64,000 nt of DNA. Source: Nostoc sp. S4. GTDB taxonomy: Bacteria > Cyanobacteriota > Cyanobacteriia > Cyanobacteriales > Nostocaceae. The stretch covers positions 62,001 through 126,000 of the forward strand of contig JAQYWR010000002.1 of NCBI GenBank assembly GCA_029379225.1. The letters are read 5' to 3'. The translations under genes and the position numbers were made by a program. Positions 55,206 through 64,000 of this stretch are shown here, piece by piece; within the stretch, counting starts at the first letter, position 1, and each line of letters opens with the position of its first letter. Below the pieces are notes generated by a model. That model saw only the letters and a program-made list of their open reading frames with translations, made no database searches and was not told the DNA's origin.

Positions 55206-58200
55206 CTATAAAGGGTATCGAGCGAATATTTTTTGTTTTTCACGCTCAAATTCTTCTTTATTCATACATCCATTATCTAAGTCTTGTTTTAATTCCTCCA
55301 ATGCTAAGCGTCGTTTTGTTCGATTATCATTAGAATCTACTGGAGAATCAATTATGATTTCCCCAGTAATTACTGGTTGATTTAGTGTATTATTGCTTGG
55401 GGCAAAACTGCTATTTGGAAAAGTCTTAAATCGCTCATTCATCTTTCTGCGGAAGCGATTGATAATTCCCTCTTTAGCTGTGGGATCGATACTTGGAGAA
55501 GTTCCAATTAATGCTGGTTTATAGGGAAAATTAGGATTATCTTCTGGTAATTCATCTACCTCTTGGACAAACTGCCTTAGTTTTGGTATATATGTATTTT
55601 CCCAGACTTGAGGTTGTCTGGCAATCACAATAATTTCATTATCTAAAAGCTTTCGTAAAGCTTCAGTCATATCTTGGTGGTTAGCAAGTTCCTCTAAAGC
55701 TTGACTCCACTCTAGACTTAAAGCAGCAGTATTATAACTATCGCGTAATTGGTCATAATATTGAAATTCTAACTGTTTATTTTCTCCATTATTTTTTAAT
55801 AATCCCAATGCTAGACAAGGATAAAAAATATCTTCTAATTCTTCCATCTTTTTAGCATCTGGCGGGATAATATCAGGAAAAGAAACATTGTAATCGTTAT
55901 GCAGAAAAGAAGAAGCAGAATACTGTTCGCGTAAATAGGGATTTCTCATTCTCTCTAGACCACTAATTAGTCTGAGAGGAAACCCAGCATACTCATTAAC
56001 AATTAAAATTTCGTCTTCGGCTTGTGTTGCTTTTAATACACTGGGTTCGACTCCGATATCTTGTGTAAGTAAAGTTTTAAACTGTCGTACTTCTGAATCA
56101 TCTGTATCTTTAAAACCGACTAATTTACTACTTTTAGCAGGATCTTCACGAAAATAGGGGTCGCTTAAATGCAAACGCAAGAGTGGTTCGGCTTCTTGCA
56201 TCACTTGTGCTAAACGAGTTGAACGCACTGCTAGGGAGTAGTTTTGCATAAAGCGCTTAATTACAGAATTGACAATATTAATACTTCGAGAAGCAAATAA
56301 TTTATCAACTTTGAGAGCAATTTCTTTTTGCAACTGATTTAAAGTTGTGCGTTCTTTGTCTATAAAACTTACTAAAGATTGTCCTCTACCAGTTTGTTCT
56401 GTAATTGTGGAACTGACTAACACAAACTGCCGACGTAACTCATCTACTGGTAAGATCGTTTGATAGCAGCTATCAATATCCTCACTATCAAATATTGCTT
56501 CACCGCTCATCTCATCAAAATTCAATTGTCTCAAGTCCCTATCTTGCTTTTCGTAGAAACTTTGTAAATCTTCTATCAAGCTATTAAATGCAGCAACTTG
56601 AGTTGTTCTTTCTTGAACATGCTTTTGCAGTTGATTAACAATTTTTAAGGCCTCTTGAACAACTGTAACATCAAAGTTATGCTGAATAATTTTGCACGCT
56701 TCTTGTACTGATTTTTTAGCTTCATCTTGGAATTGACTATTTTTAGTATTCAAGAGGGGAATGCTAGGTTTTTGTTCAATATCCTCCATTGTTTGTTCAG
56801 TATCTCGCCACTTTCTTTCTAAATCCTCTAAAATTCTCATTCCTCCATTATCGGTGATTTTTTCTTGGAGGTTCAATTGATAATTATGTAATTCATGTTG
56901 CAAAGCATCTAACCAGTCACGCGTACTTTTAATAGAAAAGTTAGAATCTGTTGGTGTGAGTAACTGACTGAGATAATCATCAATATTAGTTTTTAATTCC
57001 TTAGTAATATTTGGAGAAATTTGTAGCAGTCTTGTCAGCCAAATTCCCCTAGTACTTTCGGTTTCACCAGGCTGAACTTTGCGAAATTGTTCTCTAAATT
57101 CTCTTGGAAATTGTCCCCGAATATCATTGCGGTTCTCACGCTTTTGACATTCGGAAATTTGTCGTTCTAATTTATTTCTCCAAGTGCTGATAGTATTACG
57201 GAAACTTTTATTATTTTCTTGAACTGATTCTGCTAGTTTGCTAGTAAAGTTATCCTTGCTTTCTGGGTCGTTGTGCCAATGATGTTGAATCAGGAATTGC
57301 TCAATTAATTTTACGGGATCTGGACTTTGACCTTTGCCATTTAACCAAAATTTAACTAGTTCTAAACTAACGCGGTTTAAGGCAATTTGTACAATAGTAT
57401 CGCGGGGAAAATAAATAGCTGCTAATCCAAATGTTAAATAACGTTGACTATTAGGACGCGGGTGTTTATCCCACTGAATCATGTGCTGAAGAAAATTGTC
57501 TCTACTGCCTTTAATTGCTGGCGCTAATTCGCTGGAAAAATCCAGAGCAATTTTATGAGCAATGACATTACATAGCTTTCCTTGAACAAGAATTGAATAT
57601 TCACCTCCAGTTTGACTAGATACTAAATAAGTGTAGTCAAACGGTGGACGCTGTTCTTGAATAAAAGTTAAATTTGCAATATCATAAAAAGCTTCAAATT
57701 TTGTACCAGGCGTACTATAATAATTTAATTCTTTGAGAGCAGCATAAGTATTGGCGCTCATACTAGGAGCATTGCCATATAATTCTGGGCTAATGATTAA
57801 ATAGCTGAAAATTTTAGCACTTTGGTCGCCATAAAGATGCCTGAGACTATAAGCAATGTCTAGAAACATGCCACTACCAGTACCGCCACAAAGAGAACCG
57901 ACAACAAAAATGCTCAGTCCAGGTTCGACTTTTAAACCTGCTTTTAGCAATAAAGAGTCATGTCCTCTAGTGCGTCTTTCTGCGCTTTCAATTGCTGTTT
58001 TAATCTTTTGATAATTGTGAAAAAAAGCTAGTCTACCTACAGGTCGAATACCTTTTGCACCTTCTTCAACTGCTTTGATATTTCGTAATAATTGTGGTGG
58101 AAACCATCTGCCAATATGGTCGTATGGTCCGTGACGAGTATATTCTGACCGTCGCTCCAATCCTTGAATGAACATGCTAACTTCATTGGAAGACATTGTA

Positions 58201-58463
58201 GCACTGACTTTCTCTGCTTCTTTGAAGCTGAGGTCTACACCGTGATAAGTACTTCCTGTACGAATACCAGTTACTTGGGTTGCGGCTTTATCTGTATCAA
58301 TGTGGATAAAACTTACAATTGGCAGGTTGCTTAAATCTCCATAGCGGTCAACAATTAACCGCCGAATTCTCATTAAAACATCACGTCCAGTACCGCCTAA
58401 GCCGATACAAATTGTGCGGTTAATTCCCCGATATTGAAATTCATTTGTAGTTGCTTGACTCAT
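55206..58463 (-). CDS. Large tubulin/FtsZ-superfamily protein (Tubulin_2-like)
   Basis: A 1085-residue protein. Its N-terminal third is a GTPase-like domain: the first glycine loop is ICIGLGGTGRDVLMRIRRLI and the tubulin signature is VVGSLCGGTGSGMFLDIAYS (GGTGSG at 193-198), with VSFIHIDTD between. The rest (about 400-1000) is mainly helical with coiled-coil stretches (EDLERKWRDTEQTMEDIEQK) and a basic-rich C-terminus (EELKQDLDNGCMNKEEFERE). I use the ATG at 58463; a GTG three codons earlier is in frame. It lies 19 bases after the VWA gene, so they are co-transcribed. Nucleotide binding is inferred; polymerisation is not shown. Confidence 0.85.
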   Translation of the reverse strand: MSQATTNEFQYRGINRTICIGLGGTGRDVLMRIRRLIVDRYGDLSNLPIVSFIHIDTDKAATQVTGIRTGSTYHGVDLSFKEAEKVSATMSSNEVSMFIQGLERRSEYTRHGPYDHIGRWFPPQLLRNIKAVEEGAKGIRPVGRLAFFHNYQKIKTAIESAERRTRGHDSLLLKAGLKVEPGLSIFVVGSLCGGTGSGMFLDIAYSLRHLYGDQSAKIFSYLIISPELYGNAPSMSANTYAALKELNYYSTPGTKFEAFYDIANLTFIQEQRPPFDYTYLVSSQTGGEYSILVQGKLCNVIAHKIALDFSSELAPAIKGSRDNFLQHMIQWDKHPRPNSQRYLTFGLAAIYFPRDTIVQIALNRVSLELVKFWLNGKGQSPDPVKLIEQFLIQHHWHNDPESKDNFTSKLAESVQENNKSFRNTISTWRNKLERQISECQKRENRNDIRGQFPREFREQFRKVQPGETESTRGIWLTRLLQISPNITKELKTNIDDYLSQLLTPTDSNFSIKSTRDWLDALQHELHNYQLNLQEKITDNGGMRILEDLERKWRDTEQTMEDIEQKPSIPLLNTKNSQFQDEAKKSVQEACKIIQHNFDVTVVQEALKIVNQLQKHVQERTTQVAAFNSLIEDLQSFYEKQDRDLRQLNFDEMSGEAIFDSEDIDSCYQTILPVDELRRQFVLVSSTITEQTGRGQSLVSFIDKERTTLNQLQKEIALKVDKLFASRSINIVNSVIKRFMQNYSLAVRSTRLAQVMQEAEPLLRLHLSDPYFREDPAKSSKLVGFKDTDDSEVRQFKTLLTQDIGVEPSVLKATQAEDEILIVNEYAGFPLRLISGLERMRNPYLREQYSASSFLHNDYNVSFPDIIPPDAKKMEELEDIFYPCLALGLLKNNGENKQLEFQYYDQLRDSYNTAALSLEWSQALEELANHQDMTEALRKLLDNEIIVIARQPQVWENTYIPKLRQFVQEVDELPEDNPNFPYKPALIGTSPSIDPTAKEGIINRFRRKMNERFKTFPNSSFAPSNNTLNQPVITGEIIIDSPVDSNDNRTKRRLALEELKQDLDNGCMNKEEFEREKQKIFARYPL

Positions 58464-58482
58464 AGTATGCACTTAATAATTA

Positions 58483-59622
58483 CTATTTTTTTAGTTTAAT
58501 AATGATTTCGTAGTCGCGCTTGCGGTGTGGACAATTGAGGCGAAATTTGGATTTCTCTATGAGAGTGCGTGAAGTAATTTCTCGCTCGTTGTAATAAATC
58601 GATGCTAAATTAGTTGGTACTAAAAACAGTTTCTCACCTTTGCGCTCCAAATACGCTCTAACTTCTTCACCTGGACAGTCAATAGAATCTACACAAGTAG
58701 AATCGTATTCACCAATTGCAATTCTTTTATTATTTGGCAAGCTGCATTTTTGGTCTTCTGGTTTAGCTGTGACTTCAAAATCAACTATTAATTCCCATTT
58801 TTTTTGCAAACGATATACTTTTAATGCAGCTAAAATAAGTGCAATGAATATTAATATGGAAATTAATCCAGACAACCATAATTTATTAATTAAATAAGGT
58901 GTAACTAAACAAGTTTCTTGATTACCTGGTGCTGGCGTACAAAATTCCTGAACTGTGGGAGCAATGTCTACTACTGTAAGTTTATATTCTTTATTATTCT
59001 GCGTTTTAATTGATAGCGATCGCCTATTAATCGGCAAACTGTTAATCCAAGCTTTTCGCTGTTGACTTTCAGGAGAATCTACTTGTCGAAAAGGACTACC
59101 AGCAGGCGTTTCTATCCAAATATTAGAGCTAATTCCTGGTTCCGTAAATAGGGGTGCATCACTAATCCAAACTACTGATTGCGGCTTAATATTTTGATTT
59201 GCTTGTAGGCGATTTTGATTAATTTGAGCAATACCTTGATAAATAGTCAATTCGGCTTGCTGAATATCCGTACCATATAATCTCAGATCCGGCGAAGGAA
59301 TTTTTGCTAAGATTTTGTCAATATTTTCTTGATTTTTGCTACTAAAATATATGGGTGTGCCCAATGGATTCACATCCGATTTAACTTCATTTAAAACTAT
59401 ATCTTGAGCAAAAGGAATAACGTATACAGTATCTCCAGGTTTCAAGCTATCTGTAATAATCTGACGTAAACGGATACGACCTTCATCATTCAATCCCACA
59501 CTTTCTGTCAAATCAATAGCCAAGACAACATCTCGTCCGCCACCCAAAAAGGCAACTAAATCTAAGCCGACTTTTTGTGTAGAAGTAAGTGTTTGTCCGG
59601 GAGTAATTTTGTTTGTAGTCAC
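58483..59622 (-). CDS. VWA-domain membrane protein with FHA-like C-terminal domain
   Basis: A 379-residue protein starting at a GTG at 59622. Residues about 30-200 are a von Willebrand A domain with a complete metal-ion site: DLTES (37-41), T118 in YGTD and D155 in VWISDAP. A membrane helix at 248-270 is followed by basic residues (YRLQKKW). The cytoplasmic-looking C-terminus (297-379) has RIAIGEYDSTCVDS, AYLERKGEKLFLVPTNLASI and YYNEREITSRTLI, resembling a degenerate FHA beta sandwich without its Arg/Ser/His. It is the first gene of the cassette. Confidence 0.83.
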   Translation of the reverse strand: MTTNKITPGQTLTSTQKVGLDLVAFLGGGRDVVLAIDLTESVGLNDEGRIRLRQIITDSLKPGDTVYVIPFAQDIVLNEVKSDVNPLGTPIYFSSKNQENIDKILAKIPSPDLRLYGTDIQQAELTIYQGIAQINQNRLQANQNIKPQSVVWISDAPLFTEPGISSNIWIETPAGSPFRQVDSPESQQRKAWINSLPINRRSLSIKTQNNKEYKLTVVDIAPTVQEFCTPAPGNQETCLVTPYLINKLWLSGLISILIFIALILAALKVYRLQKKWELIVDFEVTAKPEDQKCSLPNNKRIAIGEYDSTCVDSIDCPGEEVRAYLERKGEKLFLVPTNLASIYYNEREITSRTLIEKSKFRLNCPHRKRDYEIIIKLKK

Positions 59623-60520
59623 AAATAATACAGCTTAATTAAATAATGTATCAGACTTCTTGCATAGATACTTAGTAAATGTAATTTGTGATTTCATCTC
59701 CACATGAAAATGGCAATGAGAAAAACTCCATCCATATATTTATGGAGTTGCAAATAATAAGCTTTGCCTTACTCAGACAGACAGAGTTTATTGAGCGGTG
59801 ACTTTTGCTTGAAGTCTATTATCACATATTGTATACATTAGGACTGGTGACTGAAAATTTATAGTATTGTAAAAAATACTGTTAGGATGCGATAAATAGT
59901 ATCTTCTGAGATGTTTTCAGGAGGCAGGAGATAGGAGGCAGTCCGGCTTGAGGAACCCACGTTTTAAAACGTGGGACTAAGTAGATGGACACTTTGTATC
60001 TCGCGCACTTTTTGCTTGTACCAGTATCCTGTTTTCAACTGAGCTTTATACCCAGCAACTTTACTTTTAATTAATACTTCTTTCCTCCTGCCTCTTGCCT
60101 TCTTTTGTAACTGCACTTTCTACACGTATGCGTAGCGGTGCGATCGCTATTTGAGACTTTGTAACTAAAAGTAAATTATCTTTCTTCAATTACTCTAAGC
60201 ACAGTAAGCTGTAAAACCAGAAAGTTTGCATGTGTTTTGGCTGATGAGGAGATGGGAAGAGGAATTGAGCAGTTAAGCAATAATCCAACCAGGTGCGACT
60301 TTAATATCGAACAGCTGAAAAATATAAATCCTCGGATTGGGTATTAAAAAAATTAAATAAATGAACTTATTCATCACCTGAATTAGCCATTAAAAAACAA
60401 CTTGTAAATGCCGACTGTTAAATAATTGCAACGAAGGTTTAAGCAAGTAATAATAAATTTATGATTGCAGGATTAAGCCTAAATTATTCAGTTGATGATT
60501 CTAGCGACCAATTTATTCCA
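59623..60520. other. Long gap upstream of the cassette
   Basis: About 900 bases, no gene. A perfect palindrome CCCACGTTTTAAAACGTGGG lies at 59956-59975, flanked by ggaggcaggagataggaggc (about 59929-59948) and a C-rich counterpart (about 60086-60103). The promoter of the cassette must be at its left end. Confidence 0.4.
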
Positions 60521-60690
60521 TTAAGAATGTTGACATAAAAACAAGTCTTGAGTTGGAGAATCGTCTTCAAGGTTTTTTGATTTATTCAGTCTAGATAAGG
60601 CACTCTCAATTATCTCCCACCAACGTTCGTCATGGTAATCAGTGAAGGTAAAATCTAACCATTTTAGTTGGTTTTAAACTTGATTGAGGA
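60521..60690 (-). pseudogene. Gene remnant, C-terminal fragment of an unknown protein
   Basis: On the minus strand one frame reads NQLKWLDFTFTDYHDERWWE then IIESALSRLNKSKNLEDDSP and ends at a TAA; it has native-like composition, but an in-frame stop lies just upstream and there is no start codon. It looks like the tail of a lost gene. I cannot name the family. Confidence 0.35.
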
Positions 60691-60923
60691 GACTAATGAA
60701 TAAACACACAGCCGATTAAAGCAATTTGTAATGCTCAAAATTAAGGCGATCGCACTTTATTGACTTAAACTACAGAAATTCTGATTTGATTGGGGGAACT
60801 CTTGCTCAGACTTTGCCCAAGCTGTTAGAGTTTTTGGCCTTCCTCAAAATCCCAAATTTGGATGATTTCTGGTAATTGTGATTAATCTTACTAGTTTATA
60901 AAAGTTCAACACCAGGATTAAGA

Positions 60924-61220
60924 TTACAGAGATTTATCACCTCTTTCCCATTCAGGTATAGCGCCTTTGACACGGCGGATGGGTAAATTAGCAATTAAAG
61001 CTGTAGTTCGTTGGTTGCTTTCTAAAGAAAACTCTAAGCCTTCTGTCTCAACTTCGACATAGCGACAGACGACATCTAGGATTTCTTGGCGCATTTTTTC
61101 CAACGTTTGAGGGTCAACATCAGCGCGATCGTGAGCAATCACCAATTGCAGGCGACGTTTCACTTGAGTTCGACTGCTATCAGGACCACGAGAAAAAAGT
61201 TTTTCTAGAAGTTCAATCAT
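60924..61220 (-). CDS. minE: Cell division topological specificity factor MinE
   Basis: A 98-residue protein. It contains [20 protein letters not shown] (the MinD-interacting helix/strand region) and the C-terminal topological domain ending NLPIRRVKG. It stimulates MinD ATPase and confines MinCD to the poles, so Z rings form at midcell. It follows minD by 36 bases, last in minC-minD-minE. Confidence 0.95.
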   Translation of the reverse strand: MIELLEKLFSRGPDSSRTQVKRRLQLVIAHDRADVDPQTLEKMRQEILDVVCRYVEVETEGLEFSLESNQRTTALIANLPIRRVKGAIPEWERGDKSL

Positions 61221-61256
61221 TACGAATAGGTCTGGGGCGGAGACTGGGAAATTAGG

Positions 61257-62063
61257 TTAAACAATCTTTGTTGAGAACAACTTTCTAAGACGTACGAAGA
61301 AGTTGTCTTGGGAGGAGTCGATATCAAGAAATTCGACGTTTTCCCCTTCCAATCTCCGAGCAATGTTCTCAAAGGCTGTGCCAGCCAGAGAGTGAGTTTC
61401 CCCTAATACCAGAGGTTCGCCACGATTGGTAGATACAATAACACGCTCGTCGTCAGGGATTACCCCGATCAAGGGGATGGCGAGAAGTTCCTGAACATCT
61501 TGCACTGACATCATATCATTTGCCTGCACCATTGCGGGTCTAATGCGGTTAATTATTAAATGAACACGCTTAACCCCTTGTGCTTCTAGTAATCCAACTA
61601 CTCGGTCAGCATCACGAACTGAGGAAATTTCTGGTGTACTGACAACTAGTGCTTCTTTGGCTGGACCGATCGCATTTTTAAATCCATTTTCAATCCCAGC
61701 AGGGCTATCAATAATTACATATTGATACTTTTGCGCTAGTGCATTCACTAATAACTTCATCTGTTCTGGTGTGACTGCATCTTTGGAGCGATTTTGGGCT
61801 GCTGGCAAGAGTACGAGATTGGGTTGTCGCTTATCTTTGACTAAGGCTTGTTCTAAACGACACTCTCTGGCTAGGACTTCCACCGCAGTATAGACGATGC
61901 GGTTTTCCAGCCCTAGTAACAAATCTAAATTTCTTAAACCAAAATCCGCATCAACCAAGGCAACTTGACGCCCTATTTTGGCTAAAGCCATGCCCAGATT
62001 TGCTGAAACTGTGGTTTTACCCACTCCTCCTTTACCGGAGGTAATCACAATAATGCGAGTCAT
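61257..62063 (-). CDS. minD: Septum-site ATPase MinD
   Basis: A 268-residue ParA/MinD ATPase. The deviant Walker A is SGKGGVGKTTVSANLG (residues 8-23), Walker B-like VDADFGLRNLDLLLGLENR is the MinD signature, and IIDSPAGIE the second. The C-terminal amphipathic membrane helix is NFFVRLRKLFS. It cooperates with MinC and MinE, encoded either side. Confidence 0.98.
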   Translation of the reverse strand: MTRIIVITSGKGGVGKTTVSANLGMALAKIGRQVALVDADFGLRNLDLLLGLENRIVYTAVEVLARECRLEQALVKDKRQPNLVLLPAAQNRSKDAVTPEQMKLLVNALAQKYQYVIIDSPAGIENGFKNAIGPAKEALVVSTPEISSVRDADRVVGLLEAQGVKRVHLIINRIRPAMVQANDMMSVQDVQELLAIPLIGVIPDDERVIVSTNRGEPLVLGETHSLAGTAFENIARRLEGENVEFLDIDSSQDNFFVRLRKLFSTKIV

Positions 62064-62324
62064 GATAGAAATGCGGTCAATGAGGGTTCAGAAAATATAA
62101 AACAGTAAATTGCAGTATAAAGCTATCAAGTATCGTATCAAGTATGAAGAAATATCTGATTCTCTGTGACCAGAGTCAGGTATGAGTGTTTTTTTATAGC
62201 ATTTTTTAGTGATGTACAATACACTTTGCTACGGCAAAGGTCTAGGGATTAGAGTAGTGTATTCTATCTACATGAAAATCGCTATACTTTATCCTGCATA
62301 TTCTTCATCCTTGTAAGTAAATAT

Positions 62325-63347
62325 TCAGGGTTGCTGATTGTTCTTGCTGACTTGATTTCTAGAAAAATCAGTAGCCCTAGCGATGCGAATTCCTTGGGGC
62401 GTAATGTGTGCCACCTCTGGATAAAACTGCATCGGCAATTTTTCTGGTGCCCTAGCTACAGCATCTGCGATCCGCAATTGGGTTGGTTCCATTTGCAAGG
62501 CCATAATCAGACACGAAACATTTCCTCCGGCCCCAGCATGAGCGATACCACGTAGACGACCCCAGATGATAATATCTCCATCTGCAACTACAATACCACC
62601 TGGATTCAAATCTCCCAAGAGAATTACTGTGCCAGGATGACGAATTTCTACTCCCGAGCGTACAGTCATTTCCAAATAAAGGGCATCTGCCTGGGGTATG
62701 GCTGTAGCTTTTGGCTCTGTACTCAGGGAAGTTACGGGTTGTAGTTGCTCTACTGAATAACCAGATGTGACAGCAGCGATCGCAGTTTGTCGGCGACTAG
62801 TCGAGACGGATATTAATCGCAGTTGAACTTCACTTAAAGCTTCCGCGAGTTCTTGCAGTTGTCTGGCATCTACTAGGCGGTCTTGTGCCATTAGATGCAC
62901 GGGTGTATTCGATATGCGGAAGCGATCGCTGGCGTTCAAACGCTGTCTGATTTGTTGCCAAATATTAGACCAACTGACTTCCGAGGCAGATACTTGAGAT
63001 TCAGAGGGTAAAATTAATAATAGCTCTCCCCCCTGACTTTTTAACTGGACTTGAATATTCTGATTTACCCGATGTTCTGGTAATGGCGAGTCACCGCTAT
63101 TTAAATCAGTCAGGATAGAATTTGCCGAAGGCTCTACATCAGGTTCGGCAGGAATTGACTCTACATTGGCATCAGCATTTGATTTTAAATACAGCAGCAC
63201 AGAATTTAACTCAGCATCCGGCAGGATAGAATCTGACTCTAGATCGGAAGTAAGATTTCCCTCTACCTGAGAATGAATAGAGTTTGTTTCTGCATCAGGA
63301 AGTGCAGAATTTGACTTGAGATTGGTAAATGCGGAATCAGAAGTCAT
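62325..63347 (-). CDS. minC: Septum-site inhibitor MinC with repeat-like N-terminal extension
   Basis: A 340-residue MinC. The C-terminal beta-helix domain (about 230-330) is clear: GVEIRHPGTVILLGDLNPGG, VADGDIIIWGRLRGIAHAGA. The N-terminal MinC domain spans about 100-200. Residues 1-95 are an Asn/Ser/Asp-rich extension with repeated units such as SALPDAETNSI and SILPDAELNSV, encoded by imperfect direct DNA repeats at about 63105-63335. Escherichia coli MinC is 231 residues. MinC blocks FtsZ polymerisation away from midcell. minD starts 261 bases downstream. Confidence 0.93.
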   Translation of the reverse strand: MTSDSAFTNLKSNSALPDAETNSIHSQVEGNLTSDLESDSILPDAELNSVLLYLKSNADANVESIPAEPDVEPSANSILTDLNSGDSPLPEHRVNQNIQVQLKSQGGELLLILPSESQVSASEVSWSNIWQQIRQRLNASDRFRISNTPVHLMAQDRLVDARQLQELAEALSEVQLRLISVSTSRRQTAIAAVTSGYSVEQLQPVTSLSTEPKATAIPQADALYLEMTVRSGVEIRHPGTVILLGDLNPGGIVVADGDIIIWGRLRGIAHAGAGGNVSCLIMALQMEPTQLRIADAVARAPEKLPMQFYPEVAHITPQGIRIARATDFSRNQVSKNNQQP

Positions 63348-63596
63348 GCAATACTAGCCAAAAGACAAGGAACATTCTGAATAATTACTAATATTAGATC
63401 ACTTGCAAAATGTAACAACATGCTTATAAGATTTTGGATTTGAGATTTTTGATTGTGTACTCCTAGTTGAAAGCAAGCTAGCAAGAGCGTCTGGTAGATA
63501 AAGGTCGATTAAATCAGCTTTTGGATGCTTTATCTGTCGCAATCATTCTTCTAATTACTATTAAACAAAAAAGCCTTAAGTAGTTGAAAACTATTA

Positions 63597-64000
63597 TTAT
63601 CTTGACTCAGCACTTAAATCTGTTTTAGTCAACCGTTGATAAATTGTTCCCAAAGCATCAGCATCACCGACATTACCCGGAAACAGCACCACAGGCAAAT
63701 CGGGAAACTGGGGATGGTCAGATGGTGTCAGCACCATTGAACAACCAGCTAAAATTTGACCGAGTAAGCGGGCTGAATTTAAAGCTAGTCCAGTACTCAA
63801 GATATCGTTTGAGGTAATGCCACCTTTACCGATTAAGAATCCGATATCAGATGGTAAACCGCGCACAATATCCATTAATAAGCCTGAAACTTTTGTCCCG
63901 AACTCCAATCTTGTCTTTACATCCTTAAAACTTAGTTCCTCACGGCTGGTGTAAACCACTGGTGTTTTACCAGCCTCGTGTACGACCCGCGTTCTTTCCT
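63597..64000 (-). CDS. Four-carbon acid sugar kinase-like protein, C-terminal end (runs off the window)
   Basis: The visible 133 residues are the end of a DUF1537/OtnK-YgbK-type protein: LPSDIGFLIGKGGITSNDIL with the conserved KGGITS nucleotide-binding loop and VVLFPGNVGDADALGTIYQR near the C-terminus. These kinases phosphorylate four-carbon sugar acids; in cyanobacteria the substrate is not established. In-frame codons continue to base 64000 (ERTRVVHEAGKTPVVYTSRE). Confidence 0.85.
   Translation of the reverse strand, partial: ERTRVVHEAGKTPVVYTSREELSFKDVKTRLEFGTKVSGLLMDIVRGLPSDIGFLIGKGGITSNDILSTGLALNSARLLGQILAGCSMVLTPSDHPQFPDLPVVLFPGNVGDADALGTIYQRLTKTDLSAESR

Noticed and set aside
60720..60890. 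Possible coding remnant before minE
   Set aside because: Short open stretches in several frames, such as SDFAQAVRVFGLPQNPKFG, give no consistent frame or recognised family.
1..64000. CRISPR arrays, tRNA or rRNA genes, intact transposases
   Set aside because: I looked for spaced direct repeats, tRNA T-loop/acceptor patterns and transposase motifs on both strands and found none; the tandem heptamers have no spacers.

Overview
The window comes from a filamentous, probably heterocyst-forming cyanobacterium of the Nostocales. Supporting signs are a psbA gene for photosystem II D1, plant-type zeta-carotene desaturase, GUN4, a large cyanobacterial PEP carboxylase, a fused ModBC molybdate transporter, frequent HIP1 octamers (GCGATCGC), short tandem heptamer repeats (AATGACC/AATGACT type), and several other dispersed intergenic repeats. 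I saw no tRNA, rRNA, CRISPR array or intact insertion sequence.

Layout. 1-8 kb: truncated zds, a tiny ribbon-helix-helix protein, a 1.8-kb AT-rich gene-poor stretch, a conserved unknown protein, an IscA/SufA iron-sulfur carrier, a TPR protein and a TIGR01777-type epimerase. 8-19 kb: FHA protein, copper-type P-ATPase, TM2 protein, CPBP intramembrane protease, a 2OG-Fe(II) oxygenase that has lost its catalytic core, and fmt. 19-30 kb: FAD amine-oxidase/desaturase-like enzyme, SAM methyltransferase, a non-catalytic MBL-fold protein, a decayed aminotransferase followed by a reverse-transsulfuration pair (cystathionine beta-synthase and a gamma-lyase/synthase), a Met/Cys-rich Csp-like copper protein, modBC, an RTX remnant and msrB. 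30-41 kb: psbA, an MBOAT plus SGNH-type (DUF1574-like) acyl-transfer pair, and ppc. 41-51 kb: small conserved cyanobacterial proteins, a Nudix hydrolase, a TPR protein, an ECF-type ABC ATPase, rsmG, a membrane-anchored MnSOD, icd and gun4. 60.9-64 kb: minC-minD-minE and the end of a four-carbon acid sugar kinase-like gene.

The most interesting region is 51.5-59.6 kb. Four co-directional genes encode a von Willebrand A protein with one membrane segment, a large tubulin/FtsZ-superfamily protein (GGTGSG signature), a MotA/TolQ-type channel protein with a roughly 370-residue cytoplasmic tail (ZorA-like), and a MotB/OmpA-type partner (ZorB-like). This looks like an ion-driven membrane machine coupled to a tubulin-like polymer or GTPase, resembling in part the predicted FtsZ-like/VWA/OmpA membrane-remodelling system and the Zorya defence motor. 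A convergent neighbour carries a small domain that also occurs four times in the N-terminal half of the 1000-residue SGNH protein at 33.7-36.7 kb.

A second theme is genome plasticity. Dispersed low-complexity and palindromic sequences sit between genes and, in at least two cases (copper ATPase, ModBC linker) and perhaps a third (PEP carboxylase), lie in frame inside genes. Several genes are decayed: the oxygenase, the aminotransferase, an RTX protein, a Rho_N/SAP-like fragment and one unknown. All family names are from reading motifs without database searches.
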